NCBI RefSeq assembly: GCF_023074185.1 | Contig: NZ_JADPKY010000024.1 | Location: forward strand, 105,839 to 169,838 | Direction of reading: 5' to 3' | Source of the DNA: Bradyrhizobium sp. 132 | Lineage (GTDB): Bacteria > Pseudomonadota > Alphaproteobacteria > Rhizobiales > Xanthobacteraceae | Length of the DNA stretch: 64,000 bases | Part shown: positions 44,822-53,534 of the stretch, in pieces | Numbering within the stretch: position 1 is the first letter of the stretch | How the letters are laid out: every line of letters begins with the position of its first letter | The notes under the pieces: model-generated | Databases searched by the model: none | What the model saw: the letters and a program-made list of their open reading frames with translations, nothing else | What the model was told of the DNA's origin: nothing | Position numbers and translations under genes: made by a program

Positions 44822-47189
44822 ATTGTCTGCCTCGCTGGCGCGCTTGGGTTGCGGGGGTGAGCTCGTCGAGCACGACGCCGACGAGCTTGCGCTCCGCGCG
44901 GCCGAGCGTGTTCAAGATCTCTTCGAGGCCATCGTTGATGTCGAGGCTGGTCGGCAGCACCGCCACCAGCGCGTCGGCATCATCGAGCAGTTTGCGGCTG
45001 GCGGCCGTGAGTGGCGCGACGGGGCCGTCGAGGATCACGAGGTCATAGCCGCCGGCGGAGCGCGCCTGCTCGATGGCCTTGCGGATGGCGTCAGTGGCCT
45101 TGCCGGCGTCGCTTTCGGCGGCCGGCAATACCGAGATGCCGTTGAGTGTCTTGATCTCGCGGGCGGCCTTGCTGCCGATCGAAAGCCAGCCGAGCTTGCT
45201 CGGCTCGCTCTTGCCGGCACGGTTGACCTTGTTCGAGAGCGAGTGTGCCTGATGGTCGGCATCGATCATCAGCACGCGAGCGCCGTCGCGCGCCGCCGCG
45301 AGCGCGAAATTCAGCGCGGTTACGCTGCGCCCGGTGGTCTCACTGGCACCGACGAGCGCGATAACCGGCATCGCCTTGCCGTCCGTACGGTGTGCCACCG
45401 CGGCGCGCATGTCGCGCCAGGCGTTGAGCAGCGTCGTAAGCGGAAAACCCGGGCGCAGCGTCGGCCAGCCCAGACGGGTGAGGTCGACGCCGCTGCCGGT
45501 GGCGAGAATGGCGCCGAGCGTGTGGATGACGTCGGCCTCCTGGAGGCGGGCGATCAGCGGCTTTTCGATCAAGGGCTTTTCAGCCATCGATGGTTGCAGC
45601 GGTGGTGCGGCAAGCTCCGGGAGAGCCTGCGCGACTTCCGGGGTCCGCGAAACCTGCTGAGGTCGTGCAGTCTCCTGAGCCCGCAAAGGCTCTGGAACTC
45701 GGGGAGCTTGCGGCACCGGAGCACGATGGGGACGGGCCGGCGCGGGTGCCGGCACGGACGCACCGGCGAGCAACAGTTCGGCCGCGACGAACCAGCTCGA
45801 TGCAGCAATCGCGCCGAAGACGAAGCCGATCATGGCGAACAGGCTCATCGCCGGTGGGAACGAGCGCCGCTGCGGCACCGTCGCTTCGCCGATGACGCGG
45901 GCCGCCGAAGTGTTCAGCGTCTCCTGCTCCTCGGTCTCGCGCGAGCGCTTGAGGAAGGATTGATAGACGTCGCGGCTGGCATCGACTTCGCGCTCGAGCT
46001 CGCGCAAACGCACGGCGGCCTGGCTGAGCTGGACGCTCTGCCGCTTCTGCGCCTCCAGCGCCCGGCTGAGCGAGGCTTCAAAGTCGCGGGCGCGCGTCAA
46101 ATCGTTCTTGGCGGACTGGGCGAAGCGGTCGATCTCTTCGTTGATGGTGCGCTTGAGATCCTCGACCTGCTTCTCGGTCTGGCGCAGCGCCGGATGACGG
46201 GGGCCGAGCTCGCCGGTCTGCTCCGCATATTTCTTGCGCGCGTCGGCGTATTGTGCGCGCAGGTTCGCGATGGTCGGCGATTGCAGCGCCTCGGAATTCG
46301 CCCCCGCATCCGCTGTCGTGCGCCGGCTCGCCTCGATCTGGTCGAGACGCGCCTGCGCATCCATCGTCGCCGCGCGGGCGGCGGAAAGCCGCTGGTTGCT
46401 GGCGGAGAGCTGCTGGTCGCTGATCAGAGCGTCCTGGGTGCCGACGAAATTGTTCTGGGCCTTGTAAGTCGCAAGCCCGGTCTCGGCGTTGCGCAGCCGC
46501 TCGCGCAACTCCTTCAGGCGGCCGGAGAGATCGTTGGTGGCGCGCCGCGCTGCCGAAGCCTGCGAGTTGCGGGATTCCGTCAGGTAGGTGCTGGTCAGCG
46601 CGTTGGCGAGCATCGCTGCTTTCGCCGGATCGATCGACCAGACCTCGATGTCGACAATGAAACTCTTCTCGGTCTTGCGGATCGTGATGTGCCGGTTCAG
46701 CGCCTCGAGGGCCGCGAGCTGCACTTCCTTCTTCTCCGCGGTCGAGGGCGCGCCGGGCTGAAGGCCGATCAGGCCGAGCAGCGACGAGATCAGGCTCTTG
46801 CCGTCACCGCCGCCGCCGAATTCGGGGTCCTTGTCCAGATCGGTCTGCTGGATGACTTTCAGCAGCACGCTGTTGGAGGTGATCAGGCGCGCCTGGCTCT
46901 CGATCACCATCGCCATGCCGGAGACGTCCTGCGCGCGGGGCGTGAGCTCACGATCGACGAGCTGGAGCTCGCGCGGGTCGACATAGAGCTGGGCGGTGGC
47001 GGTGTAGCGGGGCGTCAGGCTCTTGCCCACGGTGACGGCAAGTGTCGCGCCGAGCAGGGCTGCAGCAGCAATCGCGATCTTCCGCCGCCAGAGTAAATTG
47101 ACAAGCTCCAGCACGTTGAAGCCGGCCTGAGGCCGCTGTTGCGGGACCTCTGGTCTGGCCGGGTCTATGGGCTGGTTATAGTCAAGCAT
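44814..47189 (-). CDS. Wzz/GumC chain-length protein with BY-kinase-like domain, altered P-loop
   Basis: A 791-residue fusion. The N-terminal Wzz domain has two flanking membrane helices (IAIAAAALLGATLAVTVG near residue 35; MIGFVFGAIAASSWFVAAELLL near 460) and a long periplasmic coiled coil (about residues 200-430). A proline-rich linker leads to a CpsD/CapB-type ATPase domain. Walker A' (MIDADHQ, near residue 640) and Walker B (LVILDGP) are kept, but Walker A reads GASETTGRSVT (near residue 615): the invariant lysine is arginine. The C-terminus lacks a tyrosine cluster (only RGRQYA). Kinase activity is therefore doubtful. It may control polymer length without autokinase function. It overlaps wecG-like gene. 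Confidence 0.9.
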   Translation of the reverse strand: MLDYNQPIDPARPEVPQQRPQAGFNVLELVNLLWRRKIAIAAAALLGATLAVTVGKSLTPRYTATAQLYVDPRELQLVDRELTPRAQDVSGMAMVIESQARLITSNSVLLKVIQQTDLDKDPEFGGGGDGKSLISSLLGLIGLQPGAPSTAEKKEVQLAALEALNRHITIRKTEKSFIVDIEVWSIDPAKAAMLANALTSTYLTESRNSQASAARRATNDLSGRLKELRERLRNAETGLATYKAQNNFVGTQDALISDQQLSASNQRLSAARAATMDAQARLDQIEASRRTTADAGANSEALQSPTIANLRAQYADARKKYAEQTGELGPRHPALRQTEKQVEDLKRTINEEIDRFAQSAKNDLTRARDFEASLSRALEAQKRQSVQLSQAAVRLRELEREVDASRDVYQSFLKRSRETEEQETLNTSAARVIGEATVPQRRSFPPAMSLFAMIGFVFGAIAASSWFVAAELLLAGASVPAPAPARPHRAPVPQAPRVPEPLRAQETARPQQVSRTPEVAQALPELAAPPLQPSMAEKPLIEKPLIARLQEADVIHTLGAILATGSGVDLTRLGWPTLRPGFPLTTLLNAWRDMRAAVAHRTDGKAMPVIALVGASETTGRSVTALNFALAAARDGARVLMIDADHQAHSLSNKVNRAGKSEPSKLGWLSIGSKAAREIKTLNGISVLPAAESDAGKATDAIRKAIEQARSAGGYDLVILDGPVAPLTAASRKLLDDADALVAVLPTSLDINDGLEEILNTLGRAERKLVGVVLDELTPATQARQRGRQYA

Positions 47190-47290
47190 GATCCCCAGCT
47201 TTCATTCCAACTGTCGCGTGCTGAGGGGTTACTCTTCGCTCTACGCAACGCACCTGAGATATAGGTGCCCAATCAACGCAACAGGGAAAA

Positions 47291-47417
47291 TTAACCATAC
47301 TCATTGAGGGACTATTCACCGAAATGGCAAACAAAGCGTTTAAACGCATGCCACTCTTCGACGAGTCGCTGTGACGCGTGCGACGGCGGGGTCCTTCAGA
47401 GATTAACGGTTCGTTAC
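47291..47417. promoter_or_regulatory. CtrA-like sites upstream of the Wzz gene
   Basis: The 291-base gap 47190-47480 is A/T-richer than its neighbours and is the only space for the Wzz-WecG promoter. It holds TTAACCAT at 47291-47298, the alphaproteobacterial CtrA 8-mer, and TTAA-N7-TTAC at 47403-47417 (one mismatch from TTAA-N7-TTAA), part of the palindrome TAACG-GTT-CGTTA. A match of this size could be chance; support is moderate. Confidence 0.4.
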
Positions 47418-47480
47418 CGCGTGCGGCGTGGCCACGAGGCTTCGCTCGTCGTGCGATCGGCCGCGCGCTCACCATGGCCG

Positions 47481-48281
47481 TCAATTTTTCCGCAGGATGA
47501 CGTGATAGTCGCCGCGGCGGACGTCGGTCCCGCGCGGAAGCACGGCGTTCAGCACGGCGGCGCCGGCGTCCACCAGGGTTGCGAACAGCGGCTTGCTCCG
47601 GCGCATCTCGGGATAGCGCGGGCTCTCGACCTCACGGCGGTAGACCATCTCAAGGCCATTGGCGACCGCGAACGCTTCGAGCCTCGGCAGCGTCACCAGG
47701 GGATGGAAGAAAGTCGGGAACGGAGGTTCGCCCGGCAGGCCGGCATCCTTGATGCCGCGGATGTGCCGGTAGAACCAGACGTGGAACCAGTGCGGCGAGT
47801 ATTTGGTGACGACGCCGGACAGCGAGCGCGGATTGGGCGCGCCGATCAGGATCATCCCACCGCGCTTGAGCGCATCGCGGAAATTAAGGAGCGCGGCATC
47901 GACATGGGGCAGATGCTCGATCACGTTGTAGCAGATCACCAGATCGAAGGTTTCGCGCCCGAAGCGGTAGGTCTGGACGTCGCCGAGGATCGCTTCGTCC
48001 GCGTAGCTGTTGTTGCGGACCTGGTCCTCGTCAATGTCGACGACGGTGACCTTGCTGCGGCTCAGCAATTCCGGTGGCAGAACGCTGCACGAGCCGCCGC
48101 CGGCTTCGTAGGTGGCGAGCTGGCCCTGCGGCAATATGCGGCGCAGTACGTCGTGGACGGCGAGCAGGCTGTCGCGCGCTTCTCCGGGGACGAGATCGTG
48201 CAACGCCTGAGGGGGTGCAATGGCCGCGGGAATTTGGACCGCCGTGGCTGTCGCGAAATTGATCGTGGCTGGCTTGTTCAT
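47481..48281 (-). CDS. Class I SAM-dependent methyltransferase
   Basis: A 266-residue methyltransferase. The N-terminal 30 residues are poorly conserved; the SAM-binding glycine loop is YEAGGGSCSVLP with the acidic second motif VTVVDIDEDQV and a FDLVICYNVIEHLPHVDAALLN motif. It could methylate a sugar or a lipid carrier of the polysaccharide. It is upstream of Wzz on the same strand and divergent from the GT2 gene at 48680. Confidence 0.85.
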   Translation of the reverse strand: MNKPATINFATATAVQIPAAIAPPQALHDLVPGEARDSLLAVHDVLRRILPQGQLATYEAGGGSCSVLPPELLSRSKVTVVDIDEDQVRNNSYADEAILGDVQTYRFGRETFDLVICYNVIEHLPHVDAALLNFRDALKRGGMILIGAPNPRSLSGVVTKYSPHWFHVWFYRHIRGIKDAGLPGEPPFPTFFHPLVTLPRLEAFAVANGLEMVYRREVESPRYPEMRRSKPLFATLVDAGAAVLNAVLPRGTDVRRGDYHVILRKN

Positions 48282-48387
48282 ATTTTCTGACCGCGCTTGT
48301 TCGACTTAAATTTACAGGAAAAATCTCGCATGCCCGAAGAGCAAATCTGATGCCGCGCAGCTTCACCGGTCTTGGTGCTTACGGTCG

Positions 48388-48411
48388 AGTTAACGCGCAT
48401 AAGCGTTAACT
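48388..48411. promoter_or_regulatory. Palindrome in the methyltransferase/GT2 divergent region
   Basis: AGTTAACGC at 48388-48396 and GCGTTAACT at 48403-48411 form a perfect 9-base inverted repeat with a 6-base centre. It lies in the 398-base gap between the divergent starts at 48281 and 48680 and is the only feature I could identify there. The remainder shows no gene; the frame 48604-49224 is a shadow of the GT2 gene. Confidence 0.55.
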
Positions 48412-48679
48412 ACGGCATCATCCACGTCGGGCCGCCGCCCGCGCGATGGACCGCGAATTGCACTATCACGTGCGCAAGGTTTTGCAGCAGAAACACGCGA
48501 TGGCGGTTAAGCGAATGGTATTGCACCGTGACGGCCGGAGATTTGCGCCGTCGCGAGCCCCACGCCAGCCGTTCATTCTGGGGCGGATCTGTGCCGCGGC
48601 GCTGTGCCGTTGCGAAACGGCGCCGATCCGCGGGATCGAAGCAGGGCTTTTTCAATCTATATCGGACATCTAGAACGTC

Positions 48680-49708
48680 ATGACATTGATCCCGACAGAC
48701 TTGTCCGCCGCGCGTATCCCGGATGCCGTGCGCGATCCCAACCGGGAGATCGCGGCGAGCTCCCGAATTATCGACCTGTCGGTCGGCATCGTCGTCTGCA
48801 TCCCCTGCTTCCGCCGTCCGCAGCATCTGCGGATGACGCTGGACTCGCTCGTCAGCCAGCGTACCCCGCGCTCCTTCGCCGTCGTCATGGTCGAGAACGA
48901 CGCGGTACGGCGCGAAAGCGCACCGGTGGCCGCGGAGTATCTCGCCGGCGGAAGGCTCCAGGGCGTCTGCCTGGTCGAAAAACGGCAAGGCAACGTCCAG
49001 GCGATCAACGCCGCGTTCGAGACGGCGCAGGCGCTGTTTCCAGCCGCGACCCGCTTCCTGATGATCGACGACGACGAGATCGCTTCGCCCGACTGGCTCG
49101 AACTGATGGTTCGCACCGCGGATGCGACCGGCGCCGATGTGGTCGGCGGGCCGGTGCTGCCGGTCTTCGAGGACGACAGCAAGCCCTGGCTTTCGCGCCA
49201 TCCCGCCTTCTGCCCCGCCTATGATTACAGCGGCGCGGTGCCGCTGATCTATGGCTGCGGCAATTGCCTGATCACGCGCGCGGCGTTCGAGCGGTTCGAC
49301 CGTCCCGCCTTCGACCTGCGCTTCAACTTCCTCGGCGGCGGCGATTGCGATTTCTTCGTGCGATGCCGCGATGCCGGCATGACGTTCCACTGGACTGCGG
49401 AGGCAGTCATCTCCGAGACGGTGCCGCAAAACCGCACCAGCCCCGGCTGGATCGCCAAGCGTGGTCTGCGTATCGGTGCGATCAATTATCGTGTGCAGTC
49501 GAAGGCCGCGCAGGGCGCGGGAGCGCGGGCGCGGGTGTTTGCGCAGATGCTCGGGAGGTTGCCGCTGTCGCTGGTCCGATCCGCTCGCCTGCTCGTGACG
49601 TCAAAGCCCGTCGTCGCGATGCATCCCACGCTGGTCGCGCTCGGCTCCATGCTTGCGGCGTTCGGCATCGAGCCGAAGCCCTATGAAGCCTCGAAGATCG
49701 TATCCTGA
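48680..49708 (+). CDS. Glycosyltransferase family 2
   Basis: A 342-residue GT2 enzyme from the ATG at 48680. GT-A fold motifs: VVCIPCFRRPQHLRMTLDSL, the DXD in FLMIDDDEIASPDW, VGGPVLPVF and LGGGDCDFFVRCRDAG with ED-like acidic residues. The C-terminal tail continues with a membrane-near hydrophobic stretch (LVRSARLLVT). It adds a sugar to the polysaccharide unit. It is convergent with a second GT2 gene, 15 bases apart. Confidence 0.92.
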   Translation: MTLIPTDLSAARIPDAVRDPNREIAASSRIIDLSVGIVVCIPCFRRPQHLRMTLDSLVSQRTPRSFAVVMVENDAVRRESAPVAAEYLAGGRLQGVCLVEKRQGNVQAINAAFETAQALFPAATRFLMIDDDEIASPDWLELMVRTADATGADVVGGPVLPVFEDDSKPWLSRHPAFCPAYDYSGAVPLIYGCGNCLITRAAFERFDRPAFDLRFNFLGGGDCDFFVRCRDAGMTFHWTAEAVISETVPQNRTSPGWIAKRGLRIGAINYRVQSKAAQGAGARARVFAQMLGRLPLSLVRSARLLVTSKPVVAMHPTLVALGSMLAAFGIEPKPYEASKIVS

Positions 49709-49723
49709 CGCCGGAGTGAGGGA

Positions 49724-50758
49724 TTAGATGCCGAAGCAGGCGAGGGCGACCCTGACCGCGGCGCGTGGCAGCGATTTGAGCGAGCGGCGGCCGACCATCC
49801 CGAGATAGGCGAAGGCCTGGCGATATCTGCCGAAGCGGACCGCTTGCATCGCCGAATATGTGACGAGATGAACCTCGGCGGCCTGGCGCAGCCCGGCTGC
49901 CATGCCCGCGGGCAGTCGCGCCATGATCAGCCCGTCGTCGAACACCCGCGCGATGGCCGGGAAGAAATCCTGCGGCGTCCGCGCCGCCGCATTCATGGTG
50001 TTGGCCGTGTGCAGGCGGTAGTCGAGCAGAAGGTTTGGCGCAAACTCGAATTCACCGATCGCGGCAAGACGGCACCAGCAGTGCCAGTCCTCGCAATATC
50101 TGAGTGAGACGTCGAAGCCGCCGATGGCGCGAAACGCCTCCGCACGCGCGAGCGCGATGCCGCCATTGACGATGAAGTTACCGGCCGCGAGCCGCGCCAG
50201 CACATCACCGGACGGTTTGCGGCGTCCTTTCAGCAGATCCCGTCGACCGATCTGCCGTCCGTCGCTGTCGATCGTGTTGTAGTCACCGTAAACGAGAACC
50301 GCGTGCGGAGCACCACGCGCGGCTGCCAGCAGCGCGGCGACCGCGCCGGGCCGCAGGCGATCGTCGGCATCGAGGAAGAGCAGCCATTGGCCGCTCGCAT
50401 GCCGCGCGCCGAGATTGCGCGCCGCCGATACGCCGGCGGCGTCGTTGGTCAACAGGCGCAGCCGCGGGTCACGGATGGCACGGACGATGGCCGTGGTGTC
50501 GTCGGTCGAACCGTCGTCCACGACGATCACTTCGGTGATTTCGGCTTGCGCCAGTGCGCTGGCGAGGGTTTCGCCGACATAGGCCGCGACGTTCTTGGCC
50601 GGAATGACGACGGACACCGATGTAGTGGAGCTGATTTGCAGCGGCAAGCGCGCCGCCGGAGCGACGCGTGATGTGGCCGGTAGTTCGAGAATTTCTTCGG
50701 CGGTAATCAAGCTACGGCTCGCCTTTAAGGGTCTGTTAACCAGGGTGCGTCTGCGCAT
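49724..50758 (-). CDS. Glycosyltransferase family 2
   Basis: A GT2 enzyme of about 344 residues from the ATG at 50758; a TTG at 50710 with AAGGCGAG seven bases upstream (giving 328 residues) is an equally good start. The GT2 domain begins at VSVVIPAKNVAAYVGETL and has VVDDGSTDDTT, FLDADDRLRPG (DXD), GGFDVSLRYCEDWHCWCR (catalytic ED) and a long C-terminal tail. It forms a convergent pair with the preceding GT2 gene and is divergent from the GT-B gene. Confidence 0.9.
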   Translation of the reverse strand: MRRRTLVNRPLKASRSLITAEEILELPATSRVAPAARLPLQISSTTSVSVVIPAKNVAAYVGETLASALAQAEITEVIVVDDGSTDDTTAIVRAIRDPRLRLLTNDAAGVSAARNLGARHASGQWLLFLDADDRLRPGAVAALLAAARGAPHAVLVYGDYNTIDSDGRQIGRRDLLKGRRKPSGDVLARLAAGNFIVNGGIALARAEAFRAIGGFDVSLRYCEDWHCWCRLAAIGEFEFAPNLLLDYRLHTANTMNAAARTPQDFFPAIARVFDDGLIMARLPAGMAAGLRQAAEVHLVTYSAMQAVRFGRYRQAFAYLGMVGRRSLKSLPRAAVRVALACFGI

Positions 50759-50918
50759 TGGCAATGCGATTGATCGCAACCTTGGGCGCCGCAAATGATA
50801 CTCGCATTCCGGTGAAATCGTTGCCGCGAAGGCCGGCGCGGCGCTGGTTTTGTAGAATAGCGTTAAGCCGGCGGCATTAAGCCTGTGGCAAATTTGGAAG
50901 AGTGCGACAGCCGGTCCC

Positions 50919-52025
50919 ATGCGAGAATGCGCACCGAACTTCCCGCGGATGGACCCAGTGCCCGCAAAGACATTCGACTACGATCCCGACGACATGGTTC
51001 TCAACCTCTTCTACGAGGACAAGGACGATCGCTGGTTTTCCGGCGACCGGCATCTGCGGCGCATGGCGCGCCGCATGCTGCTCGGCGAGCCTCGTATGAG
51101 CGGGCAGCTCCGCGTGTTCCTCAATCTCCGTGCGGGGCTCGATCGGCTCGGCATCCGCTATCGCGTCAACGATTATGGCTACATCGCGCAGCATCCGGAC
51201 GAACTCGCCTGCATCATCGGTCGCACCTTCCTGCTCGACAAGTTTGCGTGGAAGAATCCGATCCTGCTCGGCGTCGCCGCCCATAATCATCCGCTCGACG
51301 ATCCCGACCTGTTCAAGCGCCTGCCGGTCAAGAAGGTGGTGGTGCCCGGCCCGTGGTACGCCGACATGTACCGGCCGCATTGGCCCGAAACGGAGGCCTG
51401 GCCGGTCGGTATCGACACGGATCTCTGGGCGCCGTCGCTGACGTCGCAAAAGACCGTCGACGTCCTGATCTACGACAAGGTCAACTGGGACCGCGAGCGC
51501 TATGCTTCGGAGCTGATCGAGCCGGTTCGCGCCCGGCTCACCAGAGAGGGCCGCTCGTTCACGGAACTGCGTTACGGCAGTTACAAGGAGGACGACTATC
51601 AGGCCGCGCTCGCGCGCTCGCGTGCGATGATCTTCCTGTGCCAGAACGAGAGCCAGGGCATCGCTTATCAGCAGGCGTTGTCCTGCGGCGTGCCGGTGCT
51701 CGCCTGGGATCCCGGTGGCCCCTGGCGGGACGCCGATTATTATCCGCATCGTGTCCAGTTCGCGCCTGTGTCGTCGGTGCCGTATTGGGACGATCGTTGC
51801 GGCGCCAAGTTCGTCGACGCCGCGGGGTTCGAGGCGGGTTGGGACGATTTCTGGGCCGGGTGCGCCGCTGATGAGTTCGATCCGCGCGGCTTCGTGCTCG
51901 ACAATCTCACGTTGGAACAGCGCGCGCTGCAATATTACGAGATCGCGCGGAGCATCGTGCGGCAGCAGGCTGTGCCGCAGAGCTCCGGTGTACTGGTTGA
52001 CGGATGCTTAACAGGGATCGGCTAA
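50919..52025 (+). CDS. Glycosyltransferase, GT-B-like, with conserved YDPDDMVLN start
   Basis: A protein of 368 residues (start at 50919; an ATG at 50949 removes 10 residues and may be the true start). The core contains YDKVNWDRERYASELIEPV, where a sugar-nucleotide family 1-like site would lie, and the end has CQNESQGIAYQQALSCGVPV, a GT-B EX7E-like acidic motif (ESQGIAYQQ). No membrane helix. An unusual, less-studied glycosyltransferase branch; membership of GT1/GT4 is uncertain. Confidence 0.75.
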   Translation: MRECAPNFPRMDPVPAKTFDYDPDDMVLNLFYEDKDDRWFSGDRHLRRMARRMLLGEPRMSGQLRVFLNLRAGLDRLGIRYRVNDYGYIAQHPDELACIIGRTFLLDKFAWKNPILLGVAAHNHPLDDPDLFKRLPVKKVVVPGPWYADMYRPHWPETEAWPVGIDTDLWAPSLTSQKTVDVLIYDKVNWDRERYASELIEPVRARLTREGRSFTELRYGSYKEDDYQAALARSRAMIFLCQNESQGIAYQQALSCGVPVLAWDPGGPWRDADYYPHRVQFAPVSSVPYWDDRCGAKFVDAAGFEAGWDDFWAGCAADEFDPRGFVLDNLTLEQRALQYYEIARSIVRQQAVPQSSGVLVDGCLTGIG

Positions 52026-52064
52026 GACTTGGAGCTTCCCCAGTTTCCCGGGCAGCCTTGAGCC

Positions 52065-53417
52065 ATGGATCGCAGCGTCGCTGACATGACTGACGTCGAG
52101 GCCCGATCGTTCGGCTACGTCCTGCGCGATGGGCTCGCGGGGGTCAACGCCGTGCGGGCGGGGCGTTGCCTCGTCGCAGTCGCGGCGCTGCTCCTTGTGC
52201 TGGTAACGCTCGATCCGTTTCCGGATCTGCGCAGCGAGGATGTCATCACCGTCGTCGGCGGACGGATGGCGTTCACCTATGTCTCCTGGGGCCTGTTGGC
52301 TGCGGTCGCGGTGCTGTTCGTCGCCACAACGGATGCGCCCGCGCTGAAGACCCTGGTGACACCGCTGCATCTCTGCCTGGTCGGCTGGCTGTTGATCAAC
52401 ATCGTCTTTTCCGAGAGCCGCGGCGTTTCGATTCAGCGCCTCGTGCTTGCGGCCAGCGTGATGTCGCTTGCCGTGCTGTTGCCATTGCTGCCGCCGACGC
52501 AGCGCAGCTTCAACCTGTGTCTTGGTGGCGCCGCGCTCGTCCTGCTCGCACTCTGCTATCTCGGCGTCTTCCTCGCGCCGCAATATTCGATCCACACCGC
52601 ACTCGACGTCACGGAGCCGCAGCTGGCCGGCGACTGGCGCGGCAGCTTTGGCCACAAGAACATCGCCTCGCCGGTGATGACCATCCTGGTTTATGTCGGC
52701 ATTTACCTGTCCGCCGTCGGATCGTTCGTGATGGGTCCGGCGATCGCCGCGCTGGCCGGAATCTTCCTGATCTTCACCGGCGGCAAGACGTCCTCGGTGC
52801 TATGCCTAGCGATCTACGCGCTCGCGTCGCTGGTCTGCGTCACGCCGAGCTTGTGGCTGAAGCGGATCATCTGTTTCGTGCCGCTGATTGTGATGAACTT
52901 GCTGACGGTCGGCAGTGTCTTGAGCCCGACGCTCGGGGCGATGACGCGGCTGCTTCCGCTCGACCCCACCTTCACCGGCCGCTCCGCCATCTGGGAGTTC
53001 GCGCTCGCAGCCGTCGCCGAAAAGCCGATCACCGGCCACGGCTATGCGGCCTTCTGGGACGACGTCACCGCACGGCAGACCGCCCAGGGCGCCGAATGGG
53101 CGACGACCGCGGCGCACAGTCACAACAGCTATCTCGACCTCGCGGTCACCATCGGCCTGCCGGGTCTTGTGCTCGTGATCCTCGTCTTCGTGCTCGCGCC
53201 GCTCGGCAATTTCCAGTCGACCCGGACACACAATCGCAGTCGCGCGCTGGCAAAGCTGTTCCTGACCGTGTGGCTGTTCGGCCTGTACTACGGAGCGACC
53301 GAGACCTTCCTGCTCGAACGGCAGAATCCGATCTGGTTCATGTTCGCTGTTGCTGCGGCCGGCCTGCACTTCCTGGCCAGGTTCCAATGTGTGACGCAAA
53401 AGGAACCTGAAACCTGA
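52065..53417 (+). CDS. O-antigen ligase/polymerase-like membrane protein (ExoQ/WaaL-type)
   Basis: A 450-residue protein with about 10-12 membrane helices from the ATG at 52065. The second half carries family motifs RGSFGHKNIAS, FTGRSAIWEFALAAV, GHGYAAFWDD and AHSHNSYLDLAVTIGLPGLV, typical of Wzy_C/ExoQ proteins that polymerise or ligate polysaccharide repeat units in the periplasm. Polymerase is favoured by the neighbouring Wzz-like gene; ligase is possible. Followed after 117 bases by the acetyltransferase gene. Confidence 0.9.
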   Translation: MDRSVADMTDVEARSFGYVLRDGLAGVNAVRAGRCLVAVAALLLVLVTLDPFPDLRSEDVITVVGGRMAFTYVSWGLLAAVAVLFVATTDAPALKTLVTPLHLCLVGWLLINIVFSESRGVSIQRLVLAASVMSLAVLLPLLPPTQRSFNLCLGGAALVLLALCYLGVFLAPQYSIHTALDVTEPQLAGDWRGSFGHKNIASPVMTILVYVGIYLSAVGSFVMGPAIAALAGIFLIFTGGKTSSVLCLAIYALASLVCVTPSLWLKRIICFVPLIVMNLLTVGSVLSPTLGAMTRLLPLDPTFTGRSAIWEFALAAVAEKPITGHGYAAFWDDVTARQTAQGAEWATTAAHSHNSYLDLAVTIGLPGLVLVILVFVLAPLGNFQSTRTHNRSRALAKLFLTVWLFGLYYGATETFLLERQNPIWFMFAVAAAGLHFLARFQCVTQKEPET

Positions 53418-53449
53418 CAGCTTGTCGCACCGGCGCGGCAGTGGCATTG

Positions 53450-53463
53450 GCTTAACGATAAGC
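53450..53463. promoter_or_regulatory. Palindrome upstream of the CelD-like gene
   Basis: GCTTA-ACGA-TAAGC is a perfect 5-base inverted repeat 71 bases before the start at 53535, in the gap after the polymerase gene. It shares the TTAACG core with the palindromes at 47404 and 48388 in the same locus. A binding protein is not identified. Confidence 0.4.
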
Positions 53464-53534
53464 AGTGACGTCGCTTGTGGTCTGCGACAAAACACAATCT
53501 ATCTGGAAACATTCAGTAGTCGTAAGCACCGCGG

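Noticed and set aside
44706..47096. 796-residue open frame on the plus strand opposite the Wzz-like gene
   Set aside because: Lies entirely antisense to a gene with clear domains; the translation is arginine/glycine/leucine-rich with no motif, a typical high-GC shadow.
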